Part shown: positions 6,091-12,720 of the stretch, in pieces
Layout: each line of letters starts with the position of its first letter
Numbering within the stretch: the stretch's first letter is position 1
From: Oscillospiraceae bacterium
GTDB lineage: Bacteria; Bacillota; Clostridia; Oscillospirales; Acutalibacteraceae
Reading direction: 5' to 3'
Assembly: GCA_902761265.1 (NCBI GenBank)
Contig: CACWJV010000008.1
Location: forward strand, 1-19,363
Length of the DNA: 19,363 bases
Program-made: the position numbers and the translations under genes
Notes under the pieces: model-generated
Databases searched by the model: none
What the model was told of the DNA's origin: nothing
Seen by the model: only the letters and a program-made list of their open reading frames with translations

Positions 6091-8715
6091 TTACACCTCC
6101 GGGTTTCCGTCTGCGGGAGATTGCGTTTTTTGCGCTTTACGCTGTTTGAGGAACTGTGCGATCTGTCTGCGGCGCAAAACCGCGAGCACACACGCCGCCA
6201 AAAGCAGCACGCCGCCGACGCTCAGCAGCACGTTGCGCACAACGTGGGATTTTTCAGGCTCATAGATCACATGCGGCTCATAGCCGTCGTCTTCGGGCAG
6301 ATCCTTCGTGGCGCGTTCGCGGAAGAACAACTGATAGAGCCATTCGATCGTTTCGTCCGTCGTCATTTCGGCAAACCGGTCGCCGATCCCGGCGGAAAAC
6401 TGCTGGAACGTGGCCGGCATTTCGTCGTTGGAAAGCATATCGGACAGCAGCCCGCTGTTGCTCTCGTCGCGCATGAAGTCGACCGCGAAGCGCAAAAGCG
6501 TGATGAGCACGGCCGTCTTGTCGGCCTCGACGACGTCGATGCGCACGCTCTTGCCGGCGGTGACGCGTTTGCTGTCCATCCGCTCGAGCGTACCCATCCC
6601 GGCGAACTGTTTGAGATCGAGACTCGACAAATCGAGCTGCAGCCCGCTTGTGCCGAGCGAACCGGAGAACGCGGACAGATCGATCTGATCAAGCTTTGTC
6701 AGATCCACGCCGAGTTTTTCAAGATCATAGCCGTATTGATGCAGCGTTTCGGTCAGCGGATAGAGCAGGTTTTGCACGCTTTGGATCAAAACGCCGTTTT
6801 GGATACAGTAGGCAAGGTTCGGCAAAATGCTGCACAGCGTATAGACCGGCCGGGCGATCAGACGGTCAACGAGCGACAGGATCGGGGTTAAAAGATCGCC
6901 GATAATCGCGTCGGTGCCCTTGCCTTTGCAATAGTCCACATAGGTCTTGATGCTGTCTTCCGGACACGAGAGCGCTTCGAGCAACGGGATCACGCCGGTG
7001 TTATAGCCGTTGGAGCCGGGCAAATGCAGCGCACCGAACAGTGTGATGGAATCGTTGGCCAAAAGCCCCTGCAGCAGCGGACGCATCGGGTGCAGCACGG
7101 CGGTCAGCGCACGTTGAAACGACGCGCGGTCGCCCTTTGTCACACCCCAGCCGATCGTTGAGGGCAGGTCGTCCCAGCTTTCATAGCGCGCAAGCGCACG
7201 GCCGACGGCGCTGTAGCCAGACGGCAGCATCGACCCGAGCGCAGCCGGAGACGCCGGCAGCCCGATCAGCCCCGCGGCCATGCCCATCTCCCCGCCGCCA
7301 AGGGCGCCGTAGAGCATTTTTGCAAGATTCGTCACGGTTTCGGAGGCGTAGATCGCGCGGCCGAGCGTCGCTTGCAGATCGCCTGTGCCGCCGAAATCCG
7401 CCGTAAATTCGCCAATCGTTTCGTCGATCCCCTTGAGCACGCGCTTCATTTGCTTTTTGCCGAGCTTTTTGGTGTATTCCACCGAAACGGGCGTAAAGCC
7501 GTAGCGGCTCCACTGATACAACAGCGGCATCGTCTCGTCGCTCGTCATCAGATGCAGCACAATAAAGGTCAGCTCGCCCGCGCTGCGCGAAAGCAGCGGA
7601 TCGGTCAGCGCCGCGGCGTCGCCGCCGTTTTGCGCCAGCAGTTCGTTGAGCTTGCCGCGGTTGAGCTTGAGTGTGTCAAAAAACCAGCGCAGCACCTCCA
7701 CCAGACATTCGCCCGGGTTGCCCTTTGCTGCCGCAAGGATGTTCAAATGGATATCCGACAGCGCGATGCCCGACTGCGCCATCATTTCGTTGAGCGAGCC
7801 GGTGATGTTGTCGGCAAAGCTTTTGGTGATGCTCGCCGGGTCTTGCAAAAACAGCACCATGCGCAAAAGCTGGCTGCCGGAAACAAGCTGGAGATACGGG
7901 CCGATGCGGATCGACAGCGGGCTGAGGATCACGTCCACGGCCTGCTCCAGACCGCCGTCGCGGATAAAGAAGGCAAGATCGGGCAGCGTGGCGGTCAGCT
8001 TTGTCATCGGCGCAGCCGCCAGCGCGTCCACAAGCGAAGTGACGGACAGCACAATCTGATAGAGCATCTGCGTGCGGTTGGCGTCCGCCTTTTGGCGAAA
8101 CGACGCGTCCGACGGGATGCTTTCGCACCCGAGGGCGCGCAAAATCGGCATCACGCCGTCGCGGTAGCCGTTGTCGCCGCGCAAGGTCAAAAGCCCCGCC
8201 TGATAGGTGCCCGCACACAAAAGCGTATATAATAGATCGTTGAGCGGAATCGCCATCGCGCTGACCGCGGCGGCAAAGCCGGATTTGCTCGAAACATTCC
8301 ACGACGCGCCCGAAAGGTCGACCGACTGCCAATCGGCAGCCGCGGCCACGCGCCGCTGCACGGACGGGTAGTGCGTCAGACCCGCGGCGACCGCAGCGGG
8401 CGAAGTGTCCAGATTCATCGCGGACAACACGCCGCCCTGCCCTTCGATATTGGTATACAGCCCGGTGAGAATCCCGGACAGCGTCTCGTCGCTGTACAGC
8501 ATACTGTAGATCGCGCCGGACAGCGATTTGCCCGTCAGCGACAGCGCCGCGTTTTTTAAAAGCGTATCGCTGCGCGGCACGCCCTGCGACGCCATCTGGG
8601 CCGTGACGCCTTCGGGGTATGCGGCGGCAGCCGCCGGCGTACAAAGCGGCAGCAAAAACAAAACGAGTGCCAGCGCAAGGCTGCAGATGGTTTTTCTCTT
8701 GCGTTTCAGAATCAT
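6091..8715 (-). CDS. Large exported protein with internal duplication and C-terminal membrane anchor (unknown function)
   Basis: I do not recognise a named family. The protein has a signal peptide (basic KRKRK, then hydrophobic to an AxA-like cleavage near residue 33), about 790 external residues, and a single C-terminal helix (about 828-848) followed by a basic tail. Two regions, about residues 75-285 and 455-665, are copies of one domain. Matching stretches are 'GDNGYRDGVMPILRALGC' with 'GSNGYNTGVIPLLEALSC', and 'TLPDLAFFIRDGGL' with 'ILPNLAYCIQNGVL'. The copies are alpha-helical by composition with many small residues. A GTG at 8718 is a possible start, but ATG 8713-8715 has better spacing from the AGAAGG site. 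It lies 30 bp after the MarR gene and 2 bp before the ABC exporter, so it is probably a partner or substrate of that exporter. Confidence 0.85.
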   Translation of the reverse strand: MILKRKRKTICSLALALVLFLLPLCTPAAAAAYPEGVTAQMASQGVPRSDTLLKNAALSLTGKSLSGAIYSMLYSDETLSGILTGLYTNIEGQGGVLSAMNLDTSPAAVAAGLTHYPSVQRRVAAAADWQSVDLSGASWNVSSKSGFAAAVSAMAIPLNDLLYTLLCAGTYQAGLLTLRGDNGYRDGVMPILRALGCESIPSDASFRQKADANRTQMLYQIVLSVTSLVDALAAAPMTKLTATLPDLAFFIRDGGLEQAVDVILSPLSIRIGPYLQLVSGSQLLRMVLFLQDPASITKSFADNITGSLNEMMAQSGIALSDIHLNILAAAKGNPGECLVEVLRWFFDTLKLNRGKLNELLAQNGGDAAALTDPLLSRSAGELTFIVLHLMTSDETMPLLYQWSRYGFTPVSVEYTKKLGKKQMKRVLKGIDETIGEFTADFGGTGDLQATLGRAIYASETVTNLAKMLYGALGGGEMGMAAGLIGLPASPAALGSMLPSGYSAVGRALARYESWDDLPSTIGWGVTKGDRASFQRALTAVLHPMRPLLQGLLANDSITLFGALHLPGSNGYNTGVIPLLEALSCPEDSIKTYVDYCKGKGTDAIIGDLLTPILSLVDRLIARPVYTLCSILPNLAYCIQNGVLIQSVQNLLYPLTETLHQYGYDLEKLGVDLTKLDQIDLSAFSGSLGTSGLQLDLSSLDLKQFAGMGTLERMDSKRVTAGKSVRIDVVEADKTAVLITLLRFAVDFMRDESNSGLLSDMLSNDEMPATFQQFSAGIGDRFAEMTTDETIEWLYQLFFRERATKDLPEDDGYEPHVIYEPEKSHVVRNVLLSVGGVLLLAACVLAVLRRRQIAQFLKQRKAQKTQSPADGNPEV

Positions 8716-8745
8716 CACGCCCTTCTTGCAATGGTAGAGTCAGAA

Positions 8746-9183
8746 TCAGTCGGCGGCCGGCTCGTCCACCATCTCTTCGATGGACAGGATTTTGTTGACA
8801 ATCCGCAGGAATTCCAGCGTATCGCTCTCTCCGAGGTTTTCAAACAACTGCGACGCGTGGGCCGTTGCCTGCGATTGCACCGTGCGCACCACATCGGCGC
8901 CGTCTTCCGTCAGCCGCACCGTGACGCGGCGTTTGTCAGTCGGGTCGTCTTCGCGCACGATGAGCGCCTTGCTTTCGAGCGAAGACAGCATTTTTGTGAT
9001 CCGCGCCGCCGAAACATGCAGCATCGGCGCCAGCTTGCCCTGCGCACACGAACCGACTTCATACAGATAGGACAGCAAAAACCGTTCGCCGCGCATATTC
9101 TGCTGCATATCCCAAAACAGCCTGGAGCGGCTGATGCCGCCGAAGATGGCGGACAGCGCATCGATCAATTGATTTGTTTCCAT
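8746..9183 (-). CDS. MarR-family transcriptional regulator
   Basis: This 145-residue protein has the length and layout of MarR winged-helix dimers. An N-terminal helix leads to the DNA-recognition helix-turn-helix 'GKLAPMLHVSAARITKMLSSLES', followed by the wing 'EDDPTDKRRVTVRLTEDG', a hallmark of the family. The C-terminal helices (about 100-140) form the dimer interface. It is the first gene of the operon with the exported protein and the ABC exporter. MarR proteins in this position usually repress their own operon and are released by a ligand or oxidant, often a compound the exporter handles. Only one Cys is visible (in 'GSCAQG', near residue 46), so thiol sensing is possible but unproven. 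Palindromic sites suited to a dimer lie just upstream. Confidence 0.93.
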   Translation of the reverse strand: METNQLIDALSAIFGGISRSRLFWDMQQNMRGERFLLSYLYEVGSCAQGKLAPMLHVSAARITKMLSSLESKALIVREDDPTDKRRVTVRLTEDGADVVRTVQSQATAHASQLFENLGESDTLEFLRIVNKILSIEEMVDEPAAD

Positions 9184-9209
9184 ATTTTTCCCTCTCGTTT
9201 TGAAACACC

Positions 9210-9247
9210 GTTAAATTTTAACGCTGTTAAATTTTAACCCTGTTAAC
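9210..9247 (-). promoter_or_regulatory. Three operator-like sites spaced 16 bp apart, probable MarR operators
   Basis: Two identical perfect palindromes, GTTAAATTTTAAC, lie at 9210-9222 and 9226-9238. A core copy, GTTAAC, lies at 9242-9247. The three begin exactly 16 bp apart. They fall from about +2 to +40 relative to the predicted transcription start, where a bound repressor would block the promoter. Confidence 0.75.
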
Positions 9248-9255
9248 GATTTCTT

Positions 9256-9284
9256 ACTATAACATGATCGGCACGCCTTGTCAA
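9256..9284 (-). promoter_or_regulatory. Consensus sigma-A promoter of the MarR-exporter operon
   Basis: On the minus strand a perfect -35 TTGACA (9279-9284), a 17-bp spacer and -10 TATAGT (9256-9261) place the start near 9249. The promoter is close to ideal, which fits a unit held down by a repressor. Confidence 0.85.
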
Positions 9285-9312
9285 GCATTTCCCGCAAAAG
9301 TTCATATTTTAT

Positions 9313-9352
9313 AAAAAAAGAAGCTGCCGTTTGTGAAAATCGACAGCTTTCT
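9313..9352 (-). terminator. Intrinsic terminator of metNI
   Basis: On the minus strand, GAAAGCTGTCG pairs with CGGCAGCTTC (one U-G wobble) around an 11-nt loop and is followed by a T-run. It begins about 20 bp after the metI stop and separates it from the MarR promoter. Confidence 0.85.
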
Positions 9353-9371
9353 TGTGCGGTTTGCATGAAAC

Positions 9372-10073
9372 TTATTTCAGTCGTTTGTCGCTTCTGACGG
9401 CGATCTTTGTGCCGACGGACTGGAAGATCTGCACCAGCACAATCAGCAGCACAACGGCGATCAGCATAATCAGGAACTTGTAGCGGTAATAGCCGTAGTT
9501 AATGGCAATCTTGCCGAGCCCGCCGCCGCCGATGATGCCGCTCATGGCGGAATAGCCGAGGATCGTGGTGATGGCGATCGTCGCGTTGGAAATGAGCGAC
9601 GGCACGCTTTCCGGAATCATCACCTTGCAGATGATCTGCATCGGCGTGGCGCCCATGCTTTGGGCGGCTTCGATGATGTTGGGGTTCACTTCGCGCAAAC
9701 TGCCCTCCACCAGCCGCGCCACAAACGGAAACGCCGCGATCACCAGCGGTACGATAGACGCCACGGTGCCGACCGTGGTGCCGACGATCAGCCGCGTCAG
9801 CGGGAAGACCATGATCATGAGAATCAAAAACGGCACCGACCTGAGCAGGTTGATGACCACGTTGAGCACATGCATCAGCCCTTTCGGCAGCGGCAGCACG
9901 CCGTTTTTTTCGCCGACCACAAGCAGCACGCCCAGCGGCAGCCCGAGCACGATGGCAAACGCCGTAGACAAAACCGTTACATAGACCGTTTCCCAGATTG
10001 CCAGCGGGATCTGGGTTTTGATCACCTGCAGCGCCTCCTGCAGCGCTTCGGGGGTAAAGAGTTTTTCAAACAT
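9372..10073 (-). CDS. metI: Methionine ABC transporter permease MetI
   Basis: This 233-residue permease carries five or so hydrophobic helices and the permease EAA loop 'EAAQSMGATPMQIICKVMIP' (135-154) that docks on the ATPase. 'GYSAMSGIIGGGGLGKIAINYGYYRY' near residues 173-198 is characteristic of MetI of the methionine uptake (MUT) family. The frame is open to 10154 but the upstream part lies inside metN. The ATG at 10071-10073 is chosen for its GGAGG site (10083-10087, 9 nt away) and match to family length. It overlaps the metN stop by 8 bp, implying coupled translation. It forms the channel of the importer with MetN and receives substrate from MetQ. Confidence 0.95.
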   Translation of the reverse strand: MFEKLFTPEALQEALQVIKTQIPLAIWETVYVTVLSTAFAIVLGLPLGVLLVVGEKNGVLPLPKGLMHVLNVVINLLRSVPFLILMIMVFPLTRLIVGTTVGTVASIVPLVIAAFPFVARLVEGSLREVNPNIIEAAQSMGATPMQIICKVMIPESVPSLISNATIAITTILGYSAMSGIIGGGGLGKIAINYGYYRYKFLIMLIAVVLLIVLVQIFQSVGTKIAVRSDKRLK

Positions 10074-11070
10074 TTTGCGGCACCTCCTCCACCGTGATAC
10101 CGTCGACGCTGTGTAAAAAGTCGAGCGCCTGCTGTTTTTGCTGCATCGGCACACCGATCAGCATTTCGCCGAACGCCTGCTGATGAAACGCATGGGTCGA
10201 CGCGCCGAGGATTGTTGCAAGAATCCCGTGCTGCGCCGCCATTGTGGCAATCAGCGGCTGATCCGCCGTTTGGGAACCGTTAAAGAGAATGCGCAGCCGC
10301 GCTTCGTTTTGCTGCGGCGGCAGCACCGTCTCTTCGCCGTTCGGGAACACAAGCTTTTTCGCCGCGTCGGACTGCGGATTCGAGAACACCGCCGCCACGT
10401 CGCCCTGCTCCACCACGTGTCCCTCGTCCAGAATCGCCACGCGGTTGCAGATCTCCTCGACCACGCTCATCTGATGCGTGATGACGACCACGGTGATGCC
10501 GAGCTTTTTGTTGATGTCGCGGATCAGCTCGAGGATGGCGTGGGTCGTGTTGGGATCGAGTGCGCTTGTCGCTTCGTCGCAAAGCAAAACCTGCGGATTC
10601 GTTGCCAGCGCGCGGGCGATCGCCACACGCTGCTGCTGACCGCCGGAAAGCTGGGCCGGATAGGCCAGCGCTTTGTCGGGCAGACCGACCAGTTCGAGCA
10701 ATGCCTTCGCCTTTTTCTTCGCTTCCTTCTGGCCCATGCCCTCCAGCTCCATCGGGAAGCAGACGTTTTTCAGACAGTTTCTCTGCATAAGCAGGTTGAA
10801 CTGCTGAAAGATCATCGTGATGGAGCGCCGCTTTTGCCGCAGCTCGGCGGGAGACAGCGCCGTCATATCGTCGTCGCCGACAATCACTTTGCCGCTCGTG
10901 GGGCGCTCGAGCATATTGATGCAGCGCACGAGCGTGCTTTTGCCCGCGCCGGACATCCCGATGATGCCGAAGATATCGCCGTCCTCGATGGTCAAATTGA
11001 TGTCCTGCAACGCGTCGATGGTACCGTCGGCGGTCTGAAAGGTTTTGCAAAGATGCTGTAGTTGGATCAT
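10066..11070 (-). CDS. metN: Methionine ABC transporter ATP-binding protein MetN with NIL domain
   Basis: This 334-residue ATPase drives methionine import. Walker A is GMSGAGKST (38-46), signature LSGGQ (141-145), Walker B VLLCDE (161-166) and switch H199. The C-terminal part (about 255-334) fits the NIL domain, which in MetN binds methionine and shuts the transporter when the cell is replete (trans-inhibition). The ATG follows an AAGGAG site by 8 nt. It has its own promoter at 11112-11140 and is co-translated with metI. There are two terminator hairpins between metQ and this gene, so it is transcribed separately from the binding protein. Confidence 0.96.
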   Translation of the reverse strand: MIQLQHLCKTFQTADGTIDALQDINLTIEDGDIFGIIGMSGAGKSTLVRCINMLERPTSGKVIVGDDDMTALSPAELRQKRRSITMIFQQFNLLMQRNCLKNVCFPMELEGMGQKEAKKKAKALLELVGLPDKALAYPAQLSGGQQQRVAIARALATNPQVLLCDEATSALDPNTTHAILELIRDINKKLGITVVVITHQMSVVEEICNRVAILDEGHVVEQGDVAAVFSNPQSDAAKKLVFPNGEETVLPPQQNEARLRILFNGSQTADQPLIATMAAQHGILATILGASTHAFHQQAFGEMLIGVPMQQKQQALDFLHSVDGITVEEVPQNV

Positions 11071-11111
11071 TTCCGTCTCTCCTTCGGTCGTTGCCGAAAT
11101 GATATAGGTCT

Positions 11112-11140
11112 ATTATAGTCGAAAGCACCTGCGCATGCAA
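11112..11140 (-). promoter_or_regulatory. Promoter of metNI
   Basis: On the minus strand -35 TTGCAT (11135-11140), a 17-bp spacer and a perfect -10 TATAAT (11112-11117) place the start near 11105. The leader of about 35 nt is too short for a SAM riboswitch or T-box. Confidence 0.8.
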
Positions 11141-11150
11141 GAGCTGCGGC

Positions 11151-11189
11151 AAAAAAACCGAACCGTTTCGGCAACGAAAACGGTTCGGT
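11151..11189 (-). terminator. Strong intrinsic terminator upstream of the metN promoter
   Basis: A perfect 12-bp stem (11157-11168 with 11178-11189), 9-nt loop and a seven-T tail on the minus strand. It is the second terminator after metQ and would protect the metNI promoter from readthrough, or end an unseen small transcript from 11190-11285. Confidence 0.85.
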
Positions 11190-11265
11190 ACTTCTTTTCG
11201 GGAAACGGCAAACGTTCAGCCGCGGTCAAACAGCAAATTGTCAAGTGTATCGGCGCACAACAAAA

Positions 11266-11284
11266 ACTGTGCACGATGCACTGT
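11266..11284. repeat. Degenerate copy of the AGTGCAC heptamer repeat
   Basis: On the minus strand the sequence reads AGTGCAT, CGTGCAC, AGT in steps of seven. It is related to the heptamers at 405-435 and, like them, lies immediately beyond a terminator (that of metQ). Confidence 0.5.
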
Positions 11285-11316
11285 AAACGAAAAACAGCCG
11301 CCCGCGGGCGGCTGTT
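11285..11316 (-). terminator. Intrinsic terminator of metQ
   Basis: AACAGCCGCC (11293-11302) pairs with GGCGGCTGTT (11307-11316) and is followed on the minus strand by TTTTTCGTTT. It starts about 11 bp after the metQ stop. Confidence 0.85.
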
Positions 11317-11327
11317 CTGTCGACTGT

Positions 11328-12185
11328 TTATTGAACCGTCAGTGCGTCAAGGTTGGTTTGCTGACCGCCATACAGGCCCATCGGCTCCACATGGATATCG
11401 GCCGCGTTCACAAGGTCGGTGCCCTGCTCTTTGTTGAAGTCGTCAAGATACGGGAAGTGCTGGAAGTAGTTGGCGTCCATTTCGCCGCTGTCGACCACCT
11501 TGTTCGGCTGGACATAGTCGGTGAATTCCACGATCTTGAGCGTGATACCGAGGTCGGCAAGGATCGTTTTGGCAACTTCCAAAATCTCTGCGTGCGGCGC
11601 GGGAGACGCGGCCACGGAGATCTCGGTGCCCTTGAGCGCGTCGTAATCGACGCTCGGATCCACACCGTCGCCCGGATTTTCTACCACAGAGATCACAGCG
11701 CCGTCATAGTTCGCGGCGATGTAATCGGCGACCGCCTGGCTCTTGAGCGCAGCAACCAGCGCTTTGATGGAATCCTTGGTCTCGTCGCCGTTCTTGACGG
11801 CGATGATGTTCGAATACGCGCTGTACGCGCCTTCAATCAAAAGGCTTTCCTCCGCCGGCTTCATACCCGCGGCAATGGCGTAGTTCGAGTTGATCACCGC
11901 GTAATCCACGTCGGGCAGGATGGACGGAATCTGGGCCGCTTCCACTTCCTTAAAGGTGATGTTCAACGGGTTTTCCACGATATCGTTGATCGTGGCGGTG
12001 ATGCCGGCGCCGTCTTTGAGCTTGATGATGCCGTTTTCCTGCAAAAGAATCAGCGCACGCGCTTCGTTGGTCGTGTCGTTCGGCACGGCAATGGTGAGTG
12101 TGTCTTTGCCGCCGCAGGCTGCAAGCGCAAACACGCTGACGGTCAAAACGGCGAGTGCCAAAAGGATGGACAATGCTCTTTTCAT
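11328..12185 (-). CDS. metQ: Circularly permuted MetQ/NlpA-family methionine-binding lipoprotein
   Basis: This is a 285-residue lipoprotein with lipobox LAAC (Cys24), anchored outside the membrane, that should deliver methionine to MetNI. Its domain order is rearranged. Residues 31-165 match what is normally the C-terminal half of MetQ ('IAVPNDTTNEARALILLQ', 'LIKLKDG'-like, 'DIVENPLNI', 'AVINSNYA', 'YSNIIAVKNGD', ending 'YDGAVI'). Residues 166-187 are a linker rich in G, D and P. Residues 188-285 match the normal N-terminal half ('ISVAASPAPHAEILEVAK', 'EFTDYVQPNK', 'GEMDANYFQHFPYLDDFNK', 'VEPMGLY', ending 'NLDALTVQ'). All segments expected of MetQ appear to be present, so the fold could be complete. 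Overall length is close to the family's usual size. The start ATG follows an AAAGGGG site by 8 nt. It precedes metNI but is a separate transcription unit. Confidence 0.93.
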   Translation of the reverse strand: MKRALSILLALAVLTVSVFALAACGGKDTLTIAVPNDTTNEARALILLQENGIIKLKDGAGITATINDIVENPLNITFKEVEAAQIPSILPDVDYAVINSNYAIAAGMKPAEESLLIEGAYSAYSNIIAVKNGDETKDSIKALVAALKSQAVADYIAANYDGAVISVVENPGDGVDPSVDYDALKGTEISVAASPAPHAEILEVAKTILADLGITLKIVEFTDYVQPNKVVDSGEMDANYFQHFPYLDDFNKEQGTDLVNAADIHVEPMGLYGGQQTNLDALTVQ

Positions 12186-12208
12186 GGTAAGTACCCCTTT
12201 CGTTTTTC

Positions 12209-12223
12209 CTGATTGCCTATCAG
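12209..12223. promoter_or_regulatory. Short inverted repeat just after the metQ start, possible operator
   Basis: CTGAT and ATCAG flank a 5-bp centre (CTGATTGCCTATCAG) within the predicted metQ leader. It could bind a dimeric regulator or form a small hairpin. The regulator is unknown. Confidence 0.35.
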
Positions 12224-12232
12224 TTTAATCGG

Positions 12233-12262
12233 ATTATATACTTTCCACCACCTGTTTGTCAA
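12233..12262 (-). promoter_or_regulatory. Promoter of metQ embedded in the 3' end of tadA
   Basis: On the minus strand a perfect -35 TTGACA (12257-12262), an 18-bp spacer and a perfect -10 TATAAT (12233-12238). The -35 lies in the last codons of tadA and the -10 covers its stop. The start would be near 12226, leaving a leader of about 40 nt. Confidence 0.85.
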
Positions 12263-12716
12263 GTGGAACATCCGCTTTTTTGCGCCTGGCGGCAAAAAAT
12301 GTTTGCAGCAGCGCTTCGCATTTCGCCGCGCACAACCCGCCGATCACCTGCGGCGCGGGCGCAAGCGCACCGGACAAGAGCTGCGCTTTGCTGACAACGG
12401 CGCCGGCCGCTGCGTCGTAGGCGCCGAACACCACACGGCTCAGCCGCGCGTGCAGGATTGCGCCACAGCACATGGCGCACGGCTCGAGCGTCACATACAG
12501 TTCGCATCCGTGCAGCCGCCAGTCGCCGATCGTTTTTGCCGCGTCGCGGATCGCCTCGAGTTCCGCGTGGGATGACACGTCGTTTTTCGCTTCCCGGCCG
12601 TTGCGTCCGCGGCCGATGATCCGTCCGTCTTTGACAACCACCGCGCCGACCGGCACTTCATTTTCGGCTGCCGCCTGCGCGGCCAGCAGCAGCGCTTCCT
12701 CCATATATTCCGTCAT
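12234..12716 (-). CDS. tadA: tRNA-specific adenosine deaminase TadA
   Basis: This 160-residue zinc enzyme deaminates the wobble adenosine (A34) of tRNA-Arg to inosine in the cytoplasm. The signature is complete: zinc-binding and proton-shuttle HAE at residues 50-52 and the PCAMC motif (79-83) with the two zinc cysteines, Cys80 and Cys83. 'LSRVVFGAYDAAAGAV' is also typical. The C-terminus extends past the catalytic domain with 'FFAARRKK' and a short tail. It starts 4 bp after the CPBP gene's stop with a modest GGGGTG site inside that gene's end, so it is translated as the last member of the five-gene run. Related cytidine/guanine deaminases share the fold, but the length and motif context favour TadA. 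Confidence 0.92.
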   Translation of the reverse strand: MTEYMEEALLLAAQAAAENEVPVGAVVVKDGRIIGRGRNGREAKNDVSSHAELEAIRDAAKTIGDWRLHGCELYVTLEPCAMCCGAILHARLSRVVFGAYDAAAGAVVSKAQLLSGALAPAPQVIGGLCAAKCEALLQTFFAARRKKADVPLDKQVVESI

Positions 12717-12720
12717 CCCG

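Noticed and set aside
11190..11265. TTGACA on the minus strand at 11239-11244 as a small-RNA promoter
   Set aside because: No -10 element lies at 16-19 bp spacing, so a promoter cannot be supported.
12186..12233. Possible SAM riboswitch or T-box ahead of metQ or metN
   Set aside because: The leaders are about 40 and 35 nt, too short for either, and no core motifs are seen.
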